A stretch of 64,000 nt of DNA from JASTVH01 sp042862465 (lineage in GTDB: Bacteria > Pseudomonadota > Gammaproteobacteria > Pseudomonadales > Oleiphilaceae). The DNA is taken from assembly GCA_042862465.1 (NCBI GenBank), contig JASTVH010000009.1, positions 62,001 to 126,000 on the forward strand, written 5' to 3'. Both the position numbers and the translations under genes were made by a program. The notes beneath the pieces are model-generated. The model had not been told where the DNA came from. It was given only the letters and a program-made list of their open reading frames with translations, and searched no databases. Positions 33,869 through 41,982 of this stretch are shown one piece after another (the first letter of the stretch is position 1; each line of letters begins with the position of its first letter).

Positions 33869-35317
33869 TCAAGCCTCGGGGCTCGTCAGGTAGGCCAGGG
33901 CCCGCCGACTGGGCAGAAAAAAGTAACCGCCGCCACGGGTTCGCACGAATTCGGGCAGCCCCCGGTAACGACAGCGTACCGGTTCAGCCTGTTGGGTGAA
34001 TTGGTCTCGCAGCTTGCCATGGGCCATTCTCGGCCCCACCAGGGGATCCGGGTCGTTGTAAAGCCCATTAAAGGTGGGGTTGTTGGCCCAGGTGTGCTGG
34101 ACGAATTCGAACTGCCGTTGAATATTGGCGCTCAGGCAGATGAAATGCAGGCCGCGCTCCGGGGTGGGATCGGGCGATTCCAGGTGTTGCAGAAAATCCT
34201 CGGGGCGGAAGTTGTCGTGAAAGGGCTTTCCGTAGATGCGACCGCGCCGCAGGATACGATGGCGGTGACTGAAAGCCAGGGATTTGGCGGTACCGGGTTC
34301 AGGTTCCAGCGCGTCCCTGGGATTGGTCCGGCGAATGTGGGCGCCCAGAGGGCAGCGATAGCCCGGGGCGTCCAGATCGTGGTACAGGAACGCATCCGGT
34401 TCGGTAATCTCCGGGTCGTCCTCCCGGGGCGCCAGCACCAACGGCGTGCCGCTGGGCCACCGCCCCACCATACGCGAGGCCAGCCGCACCGCGCCAGCCA
34501 CCCCACCTCCCTCGCGGCCCGAGTGCGCTTCCATGTAGCGCCAGAACGCTGCCACATCCTGCGCCAGCTGCCGGAAGACCAGATAGGTGCCGTTCAGCCC
34601 CAGGTCCTTTTGCCCCGAGCCTGCCGGATCCGGGGCTAACCGCTCCCGCGGGTCAGCCTCGAGTGGAAGCAGCGGCCTCTGGGTGTAGCGCCCATAGCCG
34701 TTGCGATACCCCAGCAGAAACTCGCCGAGGGGAACAGCCTGGTCGACGCCGCGTTTGAGAGGATCGAACTCGCTGATGTAGGGCTGACCAATGGCGTCCC
34801 GGAAGCCAAAGTGCTCGCGGGCCTGCTGCAACGGATGGGTCTCCAGCCGCTCCACTTCCGCCAGCCCGGCCGGAAATAACTGGTCGCTCAGGATCTGCAG
34901 GCGCTCATCCAGGACGGCCTGATCCCGCGCATAGAGCAGGAAAACCCCATGCACCCCCGCTGTTTTGGGCCCGCCCCAGGCCCAGTGCTCCGGCGCGCTA
35001 CTTCCCTCGTCTCCCAGTATCCGGCGCTTGTGGGTCGTGTCCATGCCACTGCGAAAGGCATAGGAGAAGCCCTGAAGGATGTCCTCACGAATCTTCAGGG
35101 TTTGCAGTCCGGCATGGGAGAGGGCCAGATTAAGCGCCCACTCCTCGGGCCTGCGATGGGCAAAGGTCAGGTCTCGCCCGAGCTGTTCAAGCCCGGCCCG
35201 GGCCTTGGTCGGCGCCACAATCCGGAACAGCAGGAAGCTGGCATGGGGCAAGGCCCCGAAGCCGCGTACCACCAGGGCCTGAACATCACTGAAATCCACA
35301 TTCTCGGACGGAGTCAT
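33869..35317 (-). CDS. DyP-type heme peroxidase
   Basis: A 482-aa dye-decolorising-type peroxidase. The signature GXXDG appears as FGFRDAIGQPYISEF, so the last Gly is Ala while the catalytic Asp remains. The proximal His is in CPLGAHIRRTNPRDAL and the distal Arg probably in FSHRHRILRRGRIYG. The fold is two ferredoxin-like halves. It uses H2O2 to oxidise bulky substrates; no encapsulin, Tat signal or ferrochelatase-like partner lies nearby. It lies 3 nt after the duplicated-domain gene and 10 nt before the catalase-like gene. Confidence 0.88.
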   Translation of the reverse strand: MTPSENVDFSDVQALVVRGFGALPHASFLLFRIVAPTKARAGLEQLGRDLTFAHRRPEEWALNLALSHAGLQTLKIREDILQGFSYAFRSGMDTTHKRRILGDEGSSAPEHWAWGGPKTAGVHGVFLLYARDQAVLDERLQILSDQLFPAGLAEVERLETHPLQQAREHFGFRDAIGQPYISEFDPLKRGVDQAVPLGEFLLGYRNGYGRYTQRPLLPLEADPRERLAPDPAGSGQKDLGLNGTYLVFRQLAQDVAAFWRYMEAHSGREGGGVAGAVRLASRMVGRWPSGTPLVLAPREDDPEITEPDAFLYHDLDAPGYRCPLGAHIRRTNPRDALEPEPGTAKSLAFSHRHRILRRGRIYGKPFHDNFRPEDFLQHLESPDPTPERGLHFICLSANIQRQFEFVQHTWANNPTFNGLYNDPDPLVGPRMAHGKLRDQFTQQAEPVRCRYRGLPEFVRTRGGGYFFLPSRRALAYLTSPEA

Positions 35318-35320
35318 GAT

Positions 35321-36667
35321 TCATAACCTCGCTAGCCAGGCCTGGGCTGCTTTCTCGCCCATGCGCCCCCGCAAACCACTGCGGATGGCCTCGTTGTTGG
35401 CGATATTCACGGCGGTCAGGTGCTGATAGGGCGCGTGCCAGGCATGGGTGACGATCTGATGATTGCCGATGTAATCCTTGAAGCGCTGTTCGTTTTTGGC
35501 CCCCTGGAAAAACAGCCAACGGGTGCGGGGGTAGCCCCGACCATTGCTGAACACCACATTCAGCCCCCAGGACACCTTGTCGATGAAATCCACCATGTAG
35601 CTTTCCAGACTGCCGTCATAGTTGCTGGCGAACAGCAGGCGACGATCGTCATCAATCATGATCCATCGGGCAAAATGAATGGTGTCCACGCCATCGAGAC
35701 CCAACAGGGGCACGCCGGCCAGGTCGCCCCGGTTGAACACATGGCGCACCGCCAACTGGGCAGCGGCCAGCACGCCACGGGCGGTCATGCGCCGGACCCA
35801 CCCCGGTTTGAGATAACCCACCGCTGAAAACTGGTTGTGAACCGCCAGGTCTTCATCGGCGCGGAGCCGCTGCAGACGTTCCAGCGGGGGCCGTTGGCTG
35901 TCTTCGGGATCGCCCTGCTCTTTCAACTGCAACAGAACCACCCAGCCCACCAGCAGCGGCCAGCTCCAGACCAGCGCCATTCCACCCAGCCCCAGAACCA
36001 CCACAAAACGTACCTGCTCCTTCGCCCGCCACAGCCACCCTGGACGATGCGCCGGCTCCAGGGCCCAGCTCAAATCCGGCGTCTGGGCGACGTGCTCGAC
36101 CAGGGCCTGGCGCAGCTGGCGCGCGGAGTTGTAGTGTTCCGGCGCCATGCGGTCGAGGAGGTTTTCCAGGGCCTGGTGCAGGTGGTCTTCCTCATGGATC
36201 TGGCGTGCGGTGCGGCCGAGAGTATTGATGTAGTAGGTTTGCGCCCGGACCAGGTGGTTCTGGAGATACGCCAGGCGCGCAGCACGACTGCGATGGCCTT
36301 GGGCCGGGTAACCGACGCAGGCAGCAAAGAGGGTGTCGATACCGCGCTCGGTCTTGTCCACCAGCTGTTCCAGGAAGCGATCCACCGCCCCATCCACGTT
36401 GGCCAGAAACACCAGCCTGGACCCGTACTGGTCGGGGTGGTCAGGCCCTTCAAGAATCAGAAACCGGGCGAAGTGCAGCCGGTCCTCGAACAGCCCCAGG
36501 GGCAGCAGTCCGTTGGCAGAGGAGTCAGCCGCCACGGTGGCCAGATGATCCCGCAGTTCGGCTTCCCGTTCCTCGGCGATCGGCGCCATGACCGTCACCG
36601 GGTTCTGCGGCATGGCCGCCAGTGCGCCCCACTCCCGCTTGATCCGATCCCACCAGCCGGTGCTCAT
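35321..36667 (-). CDS. Uncharacterised membrane protein with internally duplicated domain
   Basis: A 448-aa protein I cannot assign. Two homologous halves are visible: LHFARFLILEG plus SRLVFLANVDGAVDRFLEQL (about 62-105), and IHFARWIMIDDDRRLLFASN plus YDGSLESYMVDFIDK (about 326-360). Each is followed by a GYP motif. Between them one hydrophobic segment (VRFVVVLGLGGMALVWSWPL, extending to about 244) forms one or two membrane helices. The repeat unit suggests a ferredoxin-like alpha/beta module like those of DyP peroxidases, but that is a guess. ATG 36667 has SD GGAGG. It lies 11 nt after the 149-aa gene and 3 nt before the DyP gene. Confidence 0.75.
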   Translation of the reverse strand: MSTGWWDRIKREWGALAAMPQNPVTVMAPIAEEREAELRDHLATVAADSSANGLLPLGLFEDRLHFARFLILEGPDHPDQYGSRLVFLANVDGAVDRFLEQLVDKTERGIDTLFAACVGYPAQGHRSRAARLAYLQNHLVRAQTYYINTLGRTARQIHEEDHLHQALENLLDRMAPEHYNSARQLRQALVEHVAQTPDLSWALEPAHRPGWLWRAKEQVRFVVVLGLGGMALVWSWPLLVGWVVLLQLKEQGDPEDSQRPPLERLQRLRADEDLAVHNQFSAVGYLKPGWVRRMTARGVLAAAQLAVRHVFNRGDLAGVPLLGLDGVDTIHFARWIMIDDDRRLLFASNYDGSLESYMVDFIDKVSWGLNVVFSNGRGYPRTRWLFFQGAKNEQRFKDYIGNHQIVTHAWHAPYQHLTAVNIANNEAIRSGLRGRMGEKAAQAWLARL

Positions 36668-36678
36668 GCCCTGCCCTC

Positions 36679-37128
36679 CTACGCCTGCGTTTCCAGCGCA
36701 AAATCCAGCACCCGGCGCTGGCCCCACCAGACCTTGCCCAGATACAGGCCGGGTTCGACCTCGCGGATTTCATCCCGTATGGGATGGGCCAGCAGAGACG
36801 TTCGCCCGTAGTCGATGATGATAGTGTCCTCGTCATCCAGCCAGCTCTTGCCGCGATAGACCTTCGCCACAATGGTGTTAAGGCCGAAGGGCAGGATCTT
36901 GTTGACCAGAACCCCCTGCTCAAAGGTGGGTGGAAACAGGTCAAACACCTTGCCCTGCCAGGCCAGCCGACGGGCCAGCCGGGCAAAGGTCCCAGGCAGC
37001 ACCCCGCCCGCCCAGATTGCCGTTCCCTGAGTATCGCCCTGGGGGATCACACCCGGCCGGGCTTCCCGGTAAACCTTGTCCAGCTGCTCCCGGGACAGCG
37101 ACAGCCATTCCTTGACGCGCTTGTTCAT
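36679..37128 (-). CDS. Uncharacterised 149-aa protein of the redox cassette
   Basis: A soluble protein without signal peptide. The N-terminal half is helical and basic (MNKRVKEWLSLSREQLDKVY, GVIPQGDTQGTAIWAGG). The C-terminal half is predicted beta: DTIIIDYGRTSLLAHPIRDE, then EVEPGLYLGKVWWGQRRVL, ending FALE. The pattern P-G-L-Y-L-G-K resembles the last strands of small ligand-binding barrels, but no family is recognised. It overlaps the GMC gene by 4 nt and has SD AGGAGG, so production is coupled to that flavoprotein. Confidence 0.75.
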   Translation of the reverse strand: MNKRVKEWLSLSREQLDKVYREARPGVIPQGDTQGTAIWAGGVLPGTFARLARRLAWQGKVFDLFPPTFEQGVLVNKILPFGLNTIVAKVYRGKSWLDDEDTIIIDYGRTSLLAHPIRDEIREVEPGLYLGKVWWGQRRVLDFALETQA

Positions 37129-38777
37129 GACGCCCTCCTGAGGCCGGTGTTAATGGGGGTCAGTTCATCCTCGTTCTGCAGTTCCCGACGGTTCACCATA
37201 TGAAAGGCAACCCGCTCCGCCATGGCACAGATGGTGGCGGAAGGGTTCACGCCCAGGGCCGCCGGCATCAGCGAGCCGTCGGCCACAAACAGGCCCGGGT
37301 AACCCCAGACTTCTCCCAGGTCATTGGTGACACCGGTGCGGGGCGATACCGACACCGCGCAACCCCCGAGGGGATGTGCCGTCAGCGTTTTGCCCACAGG
37401 CAGACCCAGCTTGGGAGACGCCCAGAGGAAGCTGTTGACGAATTCGCCCCCAGATGCCTGACTCAGTGTCTGCATGCGTTTGATCATCTTCCGGAAAAGG
37501 GGCCTGCTGCGACGGAACGACCAGTCCAGCTCGATATCCCCGTGGCGGTTCAGGCGCAGGCGTCCATCGGAAGCGTCCGTGGCCATTCCCAGGTACGGCA
37601 GAAAATGGGTCAGGTACCCCTCATCGAGCAACTGATCGAACTCGAAAGCATATTGGCTACCCAGACTGTCCGCGGCGTAGCGTCTGAGTTGCTGCCAGGC
37701 ATGACGCAGGCGTCCGCGGGTTGGCAAGACACCGTTGAAGTACCAGATAAAGGGATCGGGATAGCCCAGATCCTCGATAAAGATGTAGTCATCGTTCTTC
37801 TCCCGGTACCCGACACCGGCGGTGATACTGGGGCCGCGTCCCGGATCCACGATGCGGCGCGGATAACGGGTTCCCGCGTAGAGGAAATCGCCGTTACCGG
37901 AAAAGCGGTGCCCCAACCGCCGGGAAAGATCAGGCAGCGTTTTGTCTCGATATTTGCACCGTAATAGCAATTCATTGCTGCCCAATGTGCCTGCCGCAAC
38001 CACCACCTGTGCGGCATCCACGATCAGGCTGGGGGCATCCGGTGAGTCCCGCAGGTCACGGAATCGCACCCGATAGCCATGGGGCAATGGCCTGATACCG
38101 AGCACCTGACGCTGGGGAAACACCTCCGCGCCCTCGGCTTCAGCCAACGCGATGTAATTGAGGTCCAGGGTATTCTTGGCATGGACATGGCATCCCAGCA
38201 GGCAGTTGCCGCAGTATTCACAGGGCGACTGGAGATGCCCCCCCACGGATTCGGTCACCTGGCTGCCAAATCGGACGCAGATCGGAACCCGCTCCGCAGT
38301 CTTTCCGGTGCTGGCCACTGCATCCTCGAAGGCGACGGTCCTCAGGGGAAGATGGCGGTTTTCCGGGGGAGTAATGGCATTGGCACCGAGCATCTGCGCC
38401 GCGACGCGGTAATAGGGTTGTAGCCGCTCCAGGGTAATCGCTTCAGGCCAGACCGGCGTCCTGAATATGAAGGCGGGAGGCTGAATGTGAACGTTGAAGT
38501 AGTGGAGCGAGCCGCCACCTACGCCGACCCCCTGCACCACATCCATGCGTCGGAAGGTGCGATATTCGATAAACCCCCGGCCTGGATATCCGTTGTGGTT
38601 CTCTCGCCACAATCCGGTTGTCGCCAGCTCACCGGGGGAACGGGGGAACTGCTCGCGGGGCCAGCGTTGCCCCTTTTCCAGGATACACACCGACCGACCG
38701 GCCTGCGCCAGGCGACAGGCGGTGATGGCACCCCCGAATCCTGAGCCGATAACCACCACGTCGTAGGTCGGTTGCAT
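37125..38777 (-). CDS. GMC-type FAD oxidoreductase (cholesterol-oxidase-like branch)
   Basis: A 550-aa FAD-dependent alcohol oxidase/dehydrogenase. The dinucleotide-binding motif VVVIGSGFGGAITACRLAQ is at the N terminus. The catalytic pair of GMC enzymes is seen as His in LTAHPLGGCAVS and Asn in LGVNPSATICAMAERVA. A four-Cys stretch near residue 190 (CEYCGNCLLGC) is notable and may bind metal or an Fe-S cluster, as in some GMC relatives. No signal peptide. ATG 38777 has SD GGAGG. Central enzyme of the cassette; the substrate is probably a hydrophobic alcohol or sterol-like compound. Confidence 0.88.
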   Translation of the reverse strand: MQPTYDVVVIGSGFGGAITACRLAQAGRSVCILEKGQRWPREQFPRSPGELATTGLWRENHNGYPGRGFIEYRTFRRMDVVQGVGVGGGSLHYFNVHIQPPAFIFRTPVWPEAITLERLQPYYRVAAQMLGANAITPPENRHLPLRTVAFEDAVASTGKTAERVPICVRFGSQVTESVGGHLQSPCEYCGNCLLGCHVHAKNTLDLNYIALAEAEGAEVFPQRQVLGIRPLPHGYRVRFRDLRDSPDAPSLIVDAAQVVVAAGTLGSNELLLRCKYRDKTLPDLSRRLGHRFSGNGDFLYAGTRYPRRIVDPGRGPSITAGVGYREKNDDYIFIEDLGYPDPFIWYFNGVLPTRGRLRHAWQQLRRYAADSLGSQYAFEFDQLLDEGYLTHFLPYLGMATDASDGRLRLNRHGDIELDWSFRRSRPLFRKMIKRMQTLSQASGGEFVNSFLWASPKLGLPVGKTLTAHPLGGCAVSVSPRTGVTNDLGEVWGYPGLFVADGSLMPAALGVNPSATICAMAERVAFHMVNRRELQNEDELTPINTGLRRAS

Positions 38778-38794
38778 GGTCTCATCCTCCGGCT

Positions 38795-39760
38795 TCAGGA
38801 CGCCGCCTGGACCGCCGCAGCACCGGTTTGCCGGTCGGCCCGCACCCTCGGTATCTCGGCCATAAGACGCCCGACCTCCCGGGCCAGGGCATCCGGAGCC
38901 TCCAGTGGCACAAAGTGCCCGACCCCCTCCAATGGGCGCCAGGCCACCTCGGTGCCCGCGTCTTCATGGCTCTGCTGGGCCACTTTCGCCGATAGCGCCC
39001 GGTCCTCCAAGCCCCAGATCAACGTGGCCGGCACGCTGATGGGCATGCTATAGAGCCCGGCCAGCTGGTGCCGGGTGGAGGGCCAGAGTAAACGCCAGAC
39101 CACATCCCGGTAGTAGTTGATGGGGCCACGCAAATCCTCGGGAGCGTTGAATCGGCTGACGATCATGCGCACCAGGTCACGGTCCATTTTGCCCTCACTG
39201 CCGGCACGCAGGGTAAACGAGAGCCTCAGGAAGTATCGGCCCAACCCTGTGGTCAGCAGCGCTTCGGGAATCAGCGGGACCTGGAACGGCGGGACCCAGG
39301 GGATACGCAGCGTCTGGAAGTCTTCAAAATGCAGGACGGCCCTGACCAGCGTCTTGGGATGGGGGCAGTTGATGACGGCCACCTGGCTGATGAGGTCAGA
39401 ATGAAGGTGGGCAAAGGTCCAGGCCAGGGCCCCTCCCCAGTCATGACCTAGCAGCAGTGGGCGGTTCAGTCCCAGCTTCTCAATCAGACCCCGGATATCA
39501 TCCAGCAGCGTGGGTACATCATAGCCGCGGTCGGAGCGATCGGTGCGTGGATACCCCCTGAGATCGGGCGCGTAAATGGCCACATCCGGCAGCCGCTGCA
39601 TCAGGGGACGCCAGCTCATCCAGCCCTCGGGGAACCCGTGCAGACAAAGAATCGACCGTCCTGGCTGGCGCGCCTTGGGCGAGTCGGGGGGTGCAGACTG
39701 GGCCACGTGAAAACGGATGCCGTTGATCTTGAGTTTACGGTGATGCACTCGTCCGTTCAT
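38795..39760 (-). CDS. Alpha/beta hydrolase, epoxide-hydrolase-like
   Basis: A 321-aa alpha/beta hydrolase. After a strand carrying ILCLHGFPEGWMSWRP (oxyanion HGFPE) comes the nucleophile elbow LLLGHDWGGALAW, where Asp rather than Ser is the nucleophile as in epoxide hydrolases and dehalogenases. The catalytic His is probably in LEGVGHFVPLEAPD. Expected reaction: opening of an epoxide or a related hydrolysis. It lies 17 nt upstream of the GMC gene and 49 nt after the Cys-rich gene, with SD AAAGGAGG. Confidence 0.86.
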   Translation of the reverse strand: MNGRVHHRKLKINGIRFHVAQSAPPDSPKARQPGRSILCLHGFPEGWMSWRPLMQRLPDVAIYAPDLRGYPRTDRSDRGYDVPTLLDDIRGLIEKLGLNRPLLLGHDWGGALAWTFAHLHSDLISQVAVINCPHPKTLVRAVLHFEDFQTLRIPWVPPFQVPLIPEALLTTGLGRYFLRLSFTLRAGSEGKMDRDLVRMIVSRFNAPEDLRGPINYYRDVVWRLLWPSTRHQLAGLYSMPISVPATLIWGLEDRALSAKVAQQSHEDAGTEVAWRPLEGVGHFVPLEAPDALAREVGRLMAEIPRVRADRQTGAAAVQAAS

Positions 39761-39809
39761 GCTCTCTTGCCTCCTTTCTCTCCTGTGTTACCGATCCGTG
39801 GGTGATCCA

Positions 39810-40442
39810 TCAGGGCGCCTCATAGCAGGCTTCCTCGCACTGGAAATGGTGATACCAGTGGTGAGCCTTCACTTGCCTGGGAATATCGCCCTGCTCCACA
39901 TGGGTGCAGCAGGCCTGGACCGGCTTGACCTTCACGTACACCTTGATCCACTGCTCATAGGCGCCCGTGATCCGGAGGCGGGCCTGGTAGATGCCCCCGG
40001 CGAAACTTTCCGGAATCTTGAAGCTCACGGTGGCCTGCAGCGCTTCGTTATGGGCCAGGGTTTTCTTGTCCGGAGCGACGGTCACGGATTCTTCGGTACA
40101 GACGAAGGGATCCGGTTCCAGGGTGAATTCCCGTGAGGTCTTCGATGTGTTGGTGATCTGCAATTTGTGGTTGAACTGGTCGCCGGGGCAACCTGTCCAG
40201 CAGATCACCGCCACACAGGGATCCGGACAGTGGATCTCGGGAATGGTGCAACAGGGGTCGCACCCCCCCAGGGTGCCATCAAAGGTCTGTTTCACCACAT
40301 CCGCGGCGCCGCGAACCGTCACCGCCACCAGGCGAACCGGCAACAACAGCAGGCCACCGCACGAGGGCAGGCACATCCTGTCGGCGGGCGCACAGGCGGT
40401 ACTGCAGGGACCTGAAGCGGGCAAACAATGCTTGGTATCCAT
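39810..40442 (-). CDS. Cys-rich beta protein of the redox cassette
   Basis: A 210-aa protein of unknown family with 17 cysteines, twelve of them in the first half (e.g. GGCDPCCTIPEIHCPDPC) and pairs near the C terminus (VQACCTH, FQCEEACYEAP). Residues about 90-180 look like an Ig-type beta sandwich (KLQITNTSKTSREFTLEPD, IYQARLRITGAYEQWIKVY). There is no signal peptide, so disulfides are not expected unless it is exported differently; metal binding is an alternative. Its beta region shares a pattern with the 266-aa protein 3 nt upstream. SD AAGGAG. Confidence 0.75.
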   Translation of the reverse strand: MDTKHCLPASGPCSTACAPADRMCLPSCGGLLLLPVRLVAVTVRGAADVVKQTFDGTLGGCDPCCTIPEIHCPDPCVAVICWTGCPGDQFNHKLQITNTSKTSREFTLEPDPFVCTEESVTVAPDKKTLAHNEALQATVSFKIPESFAGGIYQARLRITGAYEQWIKVYVKVKPVQACCTHVEQGDIPRQVKAHHWYHHFQCEEACYEAP

Positions 40443-40445
40443 GGC

Positions 40446-41246
40446 TTATCTCCTTTTCGTCGAGACCGGGGCCCCGTTGCAGTACAGCTCGATCCAGATC
40501 CGGTCATCGCAGATCTTGATGAAACCCAGATAGTGACGCCCCTTCTGAATGCCCGGCGGCAGCGTGATGGAAAAGGTGCGCTCAACCACCTCGCCCGCAC
40601 CCGCCGAAAGGGCGCCGCGTGGCGAGAAACGGACCGTGGCGGGAGGTATCAGGGATTCGCGGAAATTGTGCAGCAGACGGTTGGCAAACGTTTCGTAGTC
40701 GTCGCTCTCTTCGGTGTCCCGCAGGCTGTAGACGAGGGTCCGGCCAATCCAGTCCCGCTCCCGCAACCACACCTGGGCCCCGTCGGCGACAGAAACCGCC
40801 ACGTTGCCCAGATTGCGCACGCGCACCGTGCCCGACACCTTGTCGCCACTGGCCCCTGCGGTCCTGATGTGGGCCGGTTCGATCACCAGGGCGCGTTGTT
40901 CCAGGATTTCCACACGCAGACGAGCCTTGATGCCACTCAGGCTGAACTCCGCCTCATACTGCCCCGGCGCCGTGGACGCAGGAACCATGAGGCGGGCCTG
41001 AAAGCGACCGGAGTCACCCGGACGCAAACGGGCTTCCAGCAGCACCAGCCCCTCTTCCAGCCCCAGGACGCCTTTGCGCAGTCGCGAAGGTGCCCTGACA
41101 GCCAGTTCCCGGACCTTGACCTTCTGCTCACCAAGATTGGTCAGCTCAACCTGGCCGCGGCATGCTCTCGGCGGGCCGCTAAAGTGGAACGGACCTTCCC
41201 CGAAACACCAATCCTTGCCGGCCTCACCGGAAAAGGGGCCTTTCAT
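40446..41246 (-). CDS. Multi-domain beta-sandwich protein of the redox cassette
   Basis: A 266-aa protein without signal peptide or membrane segment, built of two or three Ig-like beta domains: GQVELTNLGEQKVKVRELAV; PGQYEAEFSLSGIKARLRVE; VSGTVRVRNLGNVAVSVADG; and RHYLGFIKICDDRIWIELY at the end. The patterns resemble CARDB/NEW3-type domains but no family assignment is safe. Probably a structural or scaffold component. SD GGAGG; 18 nt after the decapeptide-repeat gene and 3 nt before the Cys-rich gene. Confidence 0.75.
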   Translation of the reverse strand: MKGPFSGEAGKDWCFGEGPFHFSGPPRACRGQVELTNLGEQKVKVRELAVRAPSRLRKGVLGLEEGLVLLEARLRPGDSGRFQARLMVPASTAPGQYEAEFSLSGIKARLRVEILEQRALVIEPAHIRTAGASGDKVSGTVRVRNLGNVAVSVADGAQVWLRERDWIGRTLVYSLRDTEESDDYETFANRLLHNFRESLIPPATVRFSPRGALSAGAGEVVERTFSITLPPGIQKGRHYLGFIKICDDRIWIELYCNGAPVSTKRR

Positions 41247-41264
41247 GACGTTTGACCCTCCTGG

Positions 41265-41741
41265 TCATTCGCAGCCCTCGCTTTTGCGGGGCTTGTAATC
41301 CTCGGCCACCACCATGCCCTCTCCGCAGGTTTCAAAACTCAGAATATTGATGCCGAACAAAGTGAGGCAGAACCGGTAGTTCAGAGGAAAATGAAAGCGC
41401 ATGGGACGAAAACCGAACTGGAGATCAATGCGGGGCAATTCCCGAACACGCACATCCAGGTTCAGATCCACATCGCTGTCAGTTTGCACCCGGCTGTCTG
41501 TCTCAACCCGGAAGGTCGGCAACTGCAATACGGAGAGTGCCGCATTGACATTGACGTCGGGCAGCTCGGTGACGCCAACACTGATTTCAGGGAACTGGGT
41601 GACCCCGATGTTGATGGGTGCCAACTGGGGCACCCGAACATTGATGTTATCCAGATCAAGATCGACCCCGCCGCCCAGTCTGATTGTGGGCAGGTCATCG
41701 ATATGGAGATGGATATTATCCAACGGAACGTCGACGCTCAT
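41265..41741 (-). CDS. Decapeptide-repeat beta-rich protein, first gene of the redox cassette
   Basis: A 158-aa acidic protein with about six imperfect ten-residue repeats of the form hydrophobic-x-hydrophobic-x-[VT]-x-x-[LF]-P-x: INVRVPQLAP, INIGVTQFPE, ISVGVTELPD, then longer variants ending QLPT and ELPR. This predicts a stack of short beta strands, perhaps a beta-solenoid or sheet scaffold. A hydrophobic C-terminal stretch (NYRFCLTLFGINILSFETCG) follows. No known family is recognised. The ATG at 41741 has SD GGAG. It is promoter-proximal in the ten-gene cassette. Confidence 0.75.
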   Translation of the reverse strand: MSVDVPLDNIHLHIDDLPTIRLGGGVDLDLDNINVRVPQLAPINIGVTQFPEISVGVTELPDVNVNAALSVLQLPTFRVETDSRVQTDSDVDLNLDVRVRELPRIDLQFGFRPMRFHFPLNYRFCLTLFGINILSFETCGEGMVVAEDYKPRKSEGCE

Positions 41742-41982
41742 ACACAGACTCCACGGGCGTTCATGGCTTCCGGGAGCGGTCCTTTCGGACCCGGAACGGA
41801 AAGCCATAGTCGATGGTATAACGCCAGCTGACACGGCGGGCGCCCCTGCGTGGCAGGCGGCGGACGTCAGCTTTTACCGTGGGCAAAATACGAGGAGTGA
41901 AAGCAATCCTTTGCCTTAATTGCAGTTTGCAACAAGTTTTTCAGCAATACAATCTGTTGTAGGGGCACAAAAACTGGCCCCT
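41742..41982 (-). promoter_or_regulatory. Probable promoter region of the ten-gene redox cassette
   Basis: A 241-nt AT-richer gap between fabB and the cassette. A GGGGC/GCCCC hairpin at about 41962-41982 lies just after fabB and may weaken read-through, though it lacks a T-run in the minus direction. No clear -35/-10 pair, Anr box or other operator was identified, so regulation of the cassette is unknown. Confidence 0.4.

Noticed and set aside
33869..35317. DyP peroxidase as encapsulin cargo
   Set aside because: No encapsulin-like shell gene lies in the cassette, and the C terminus lacks the short targeting peptide usual in such cargo.
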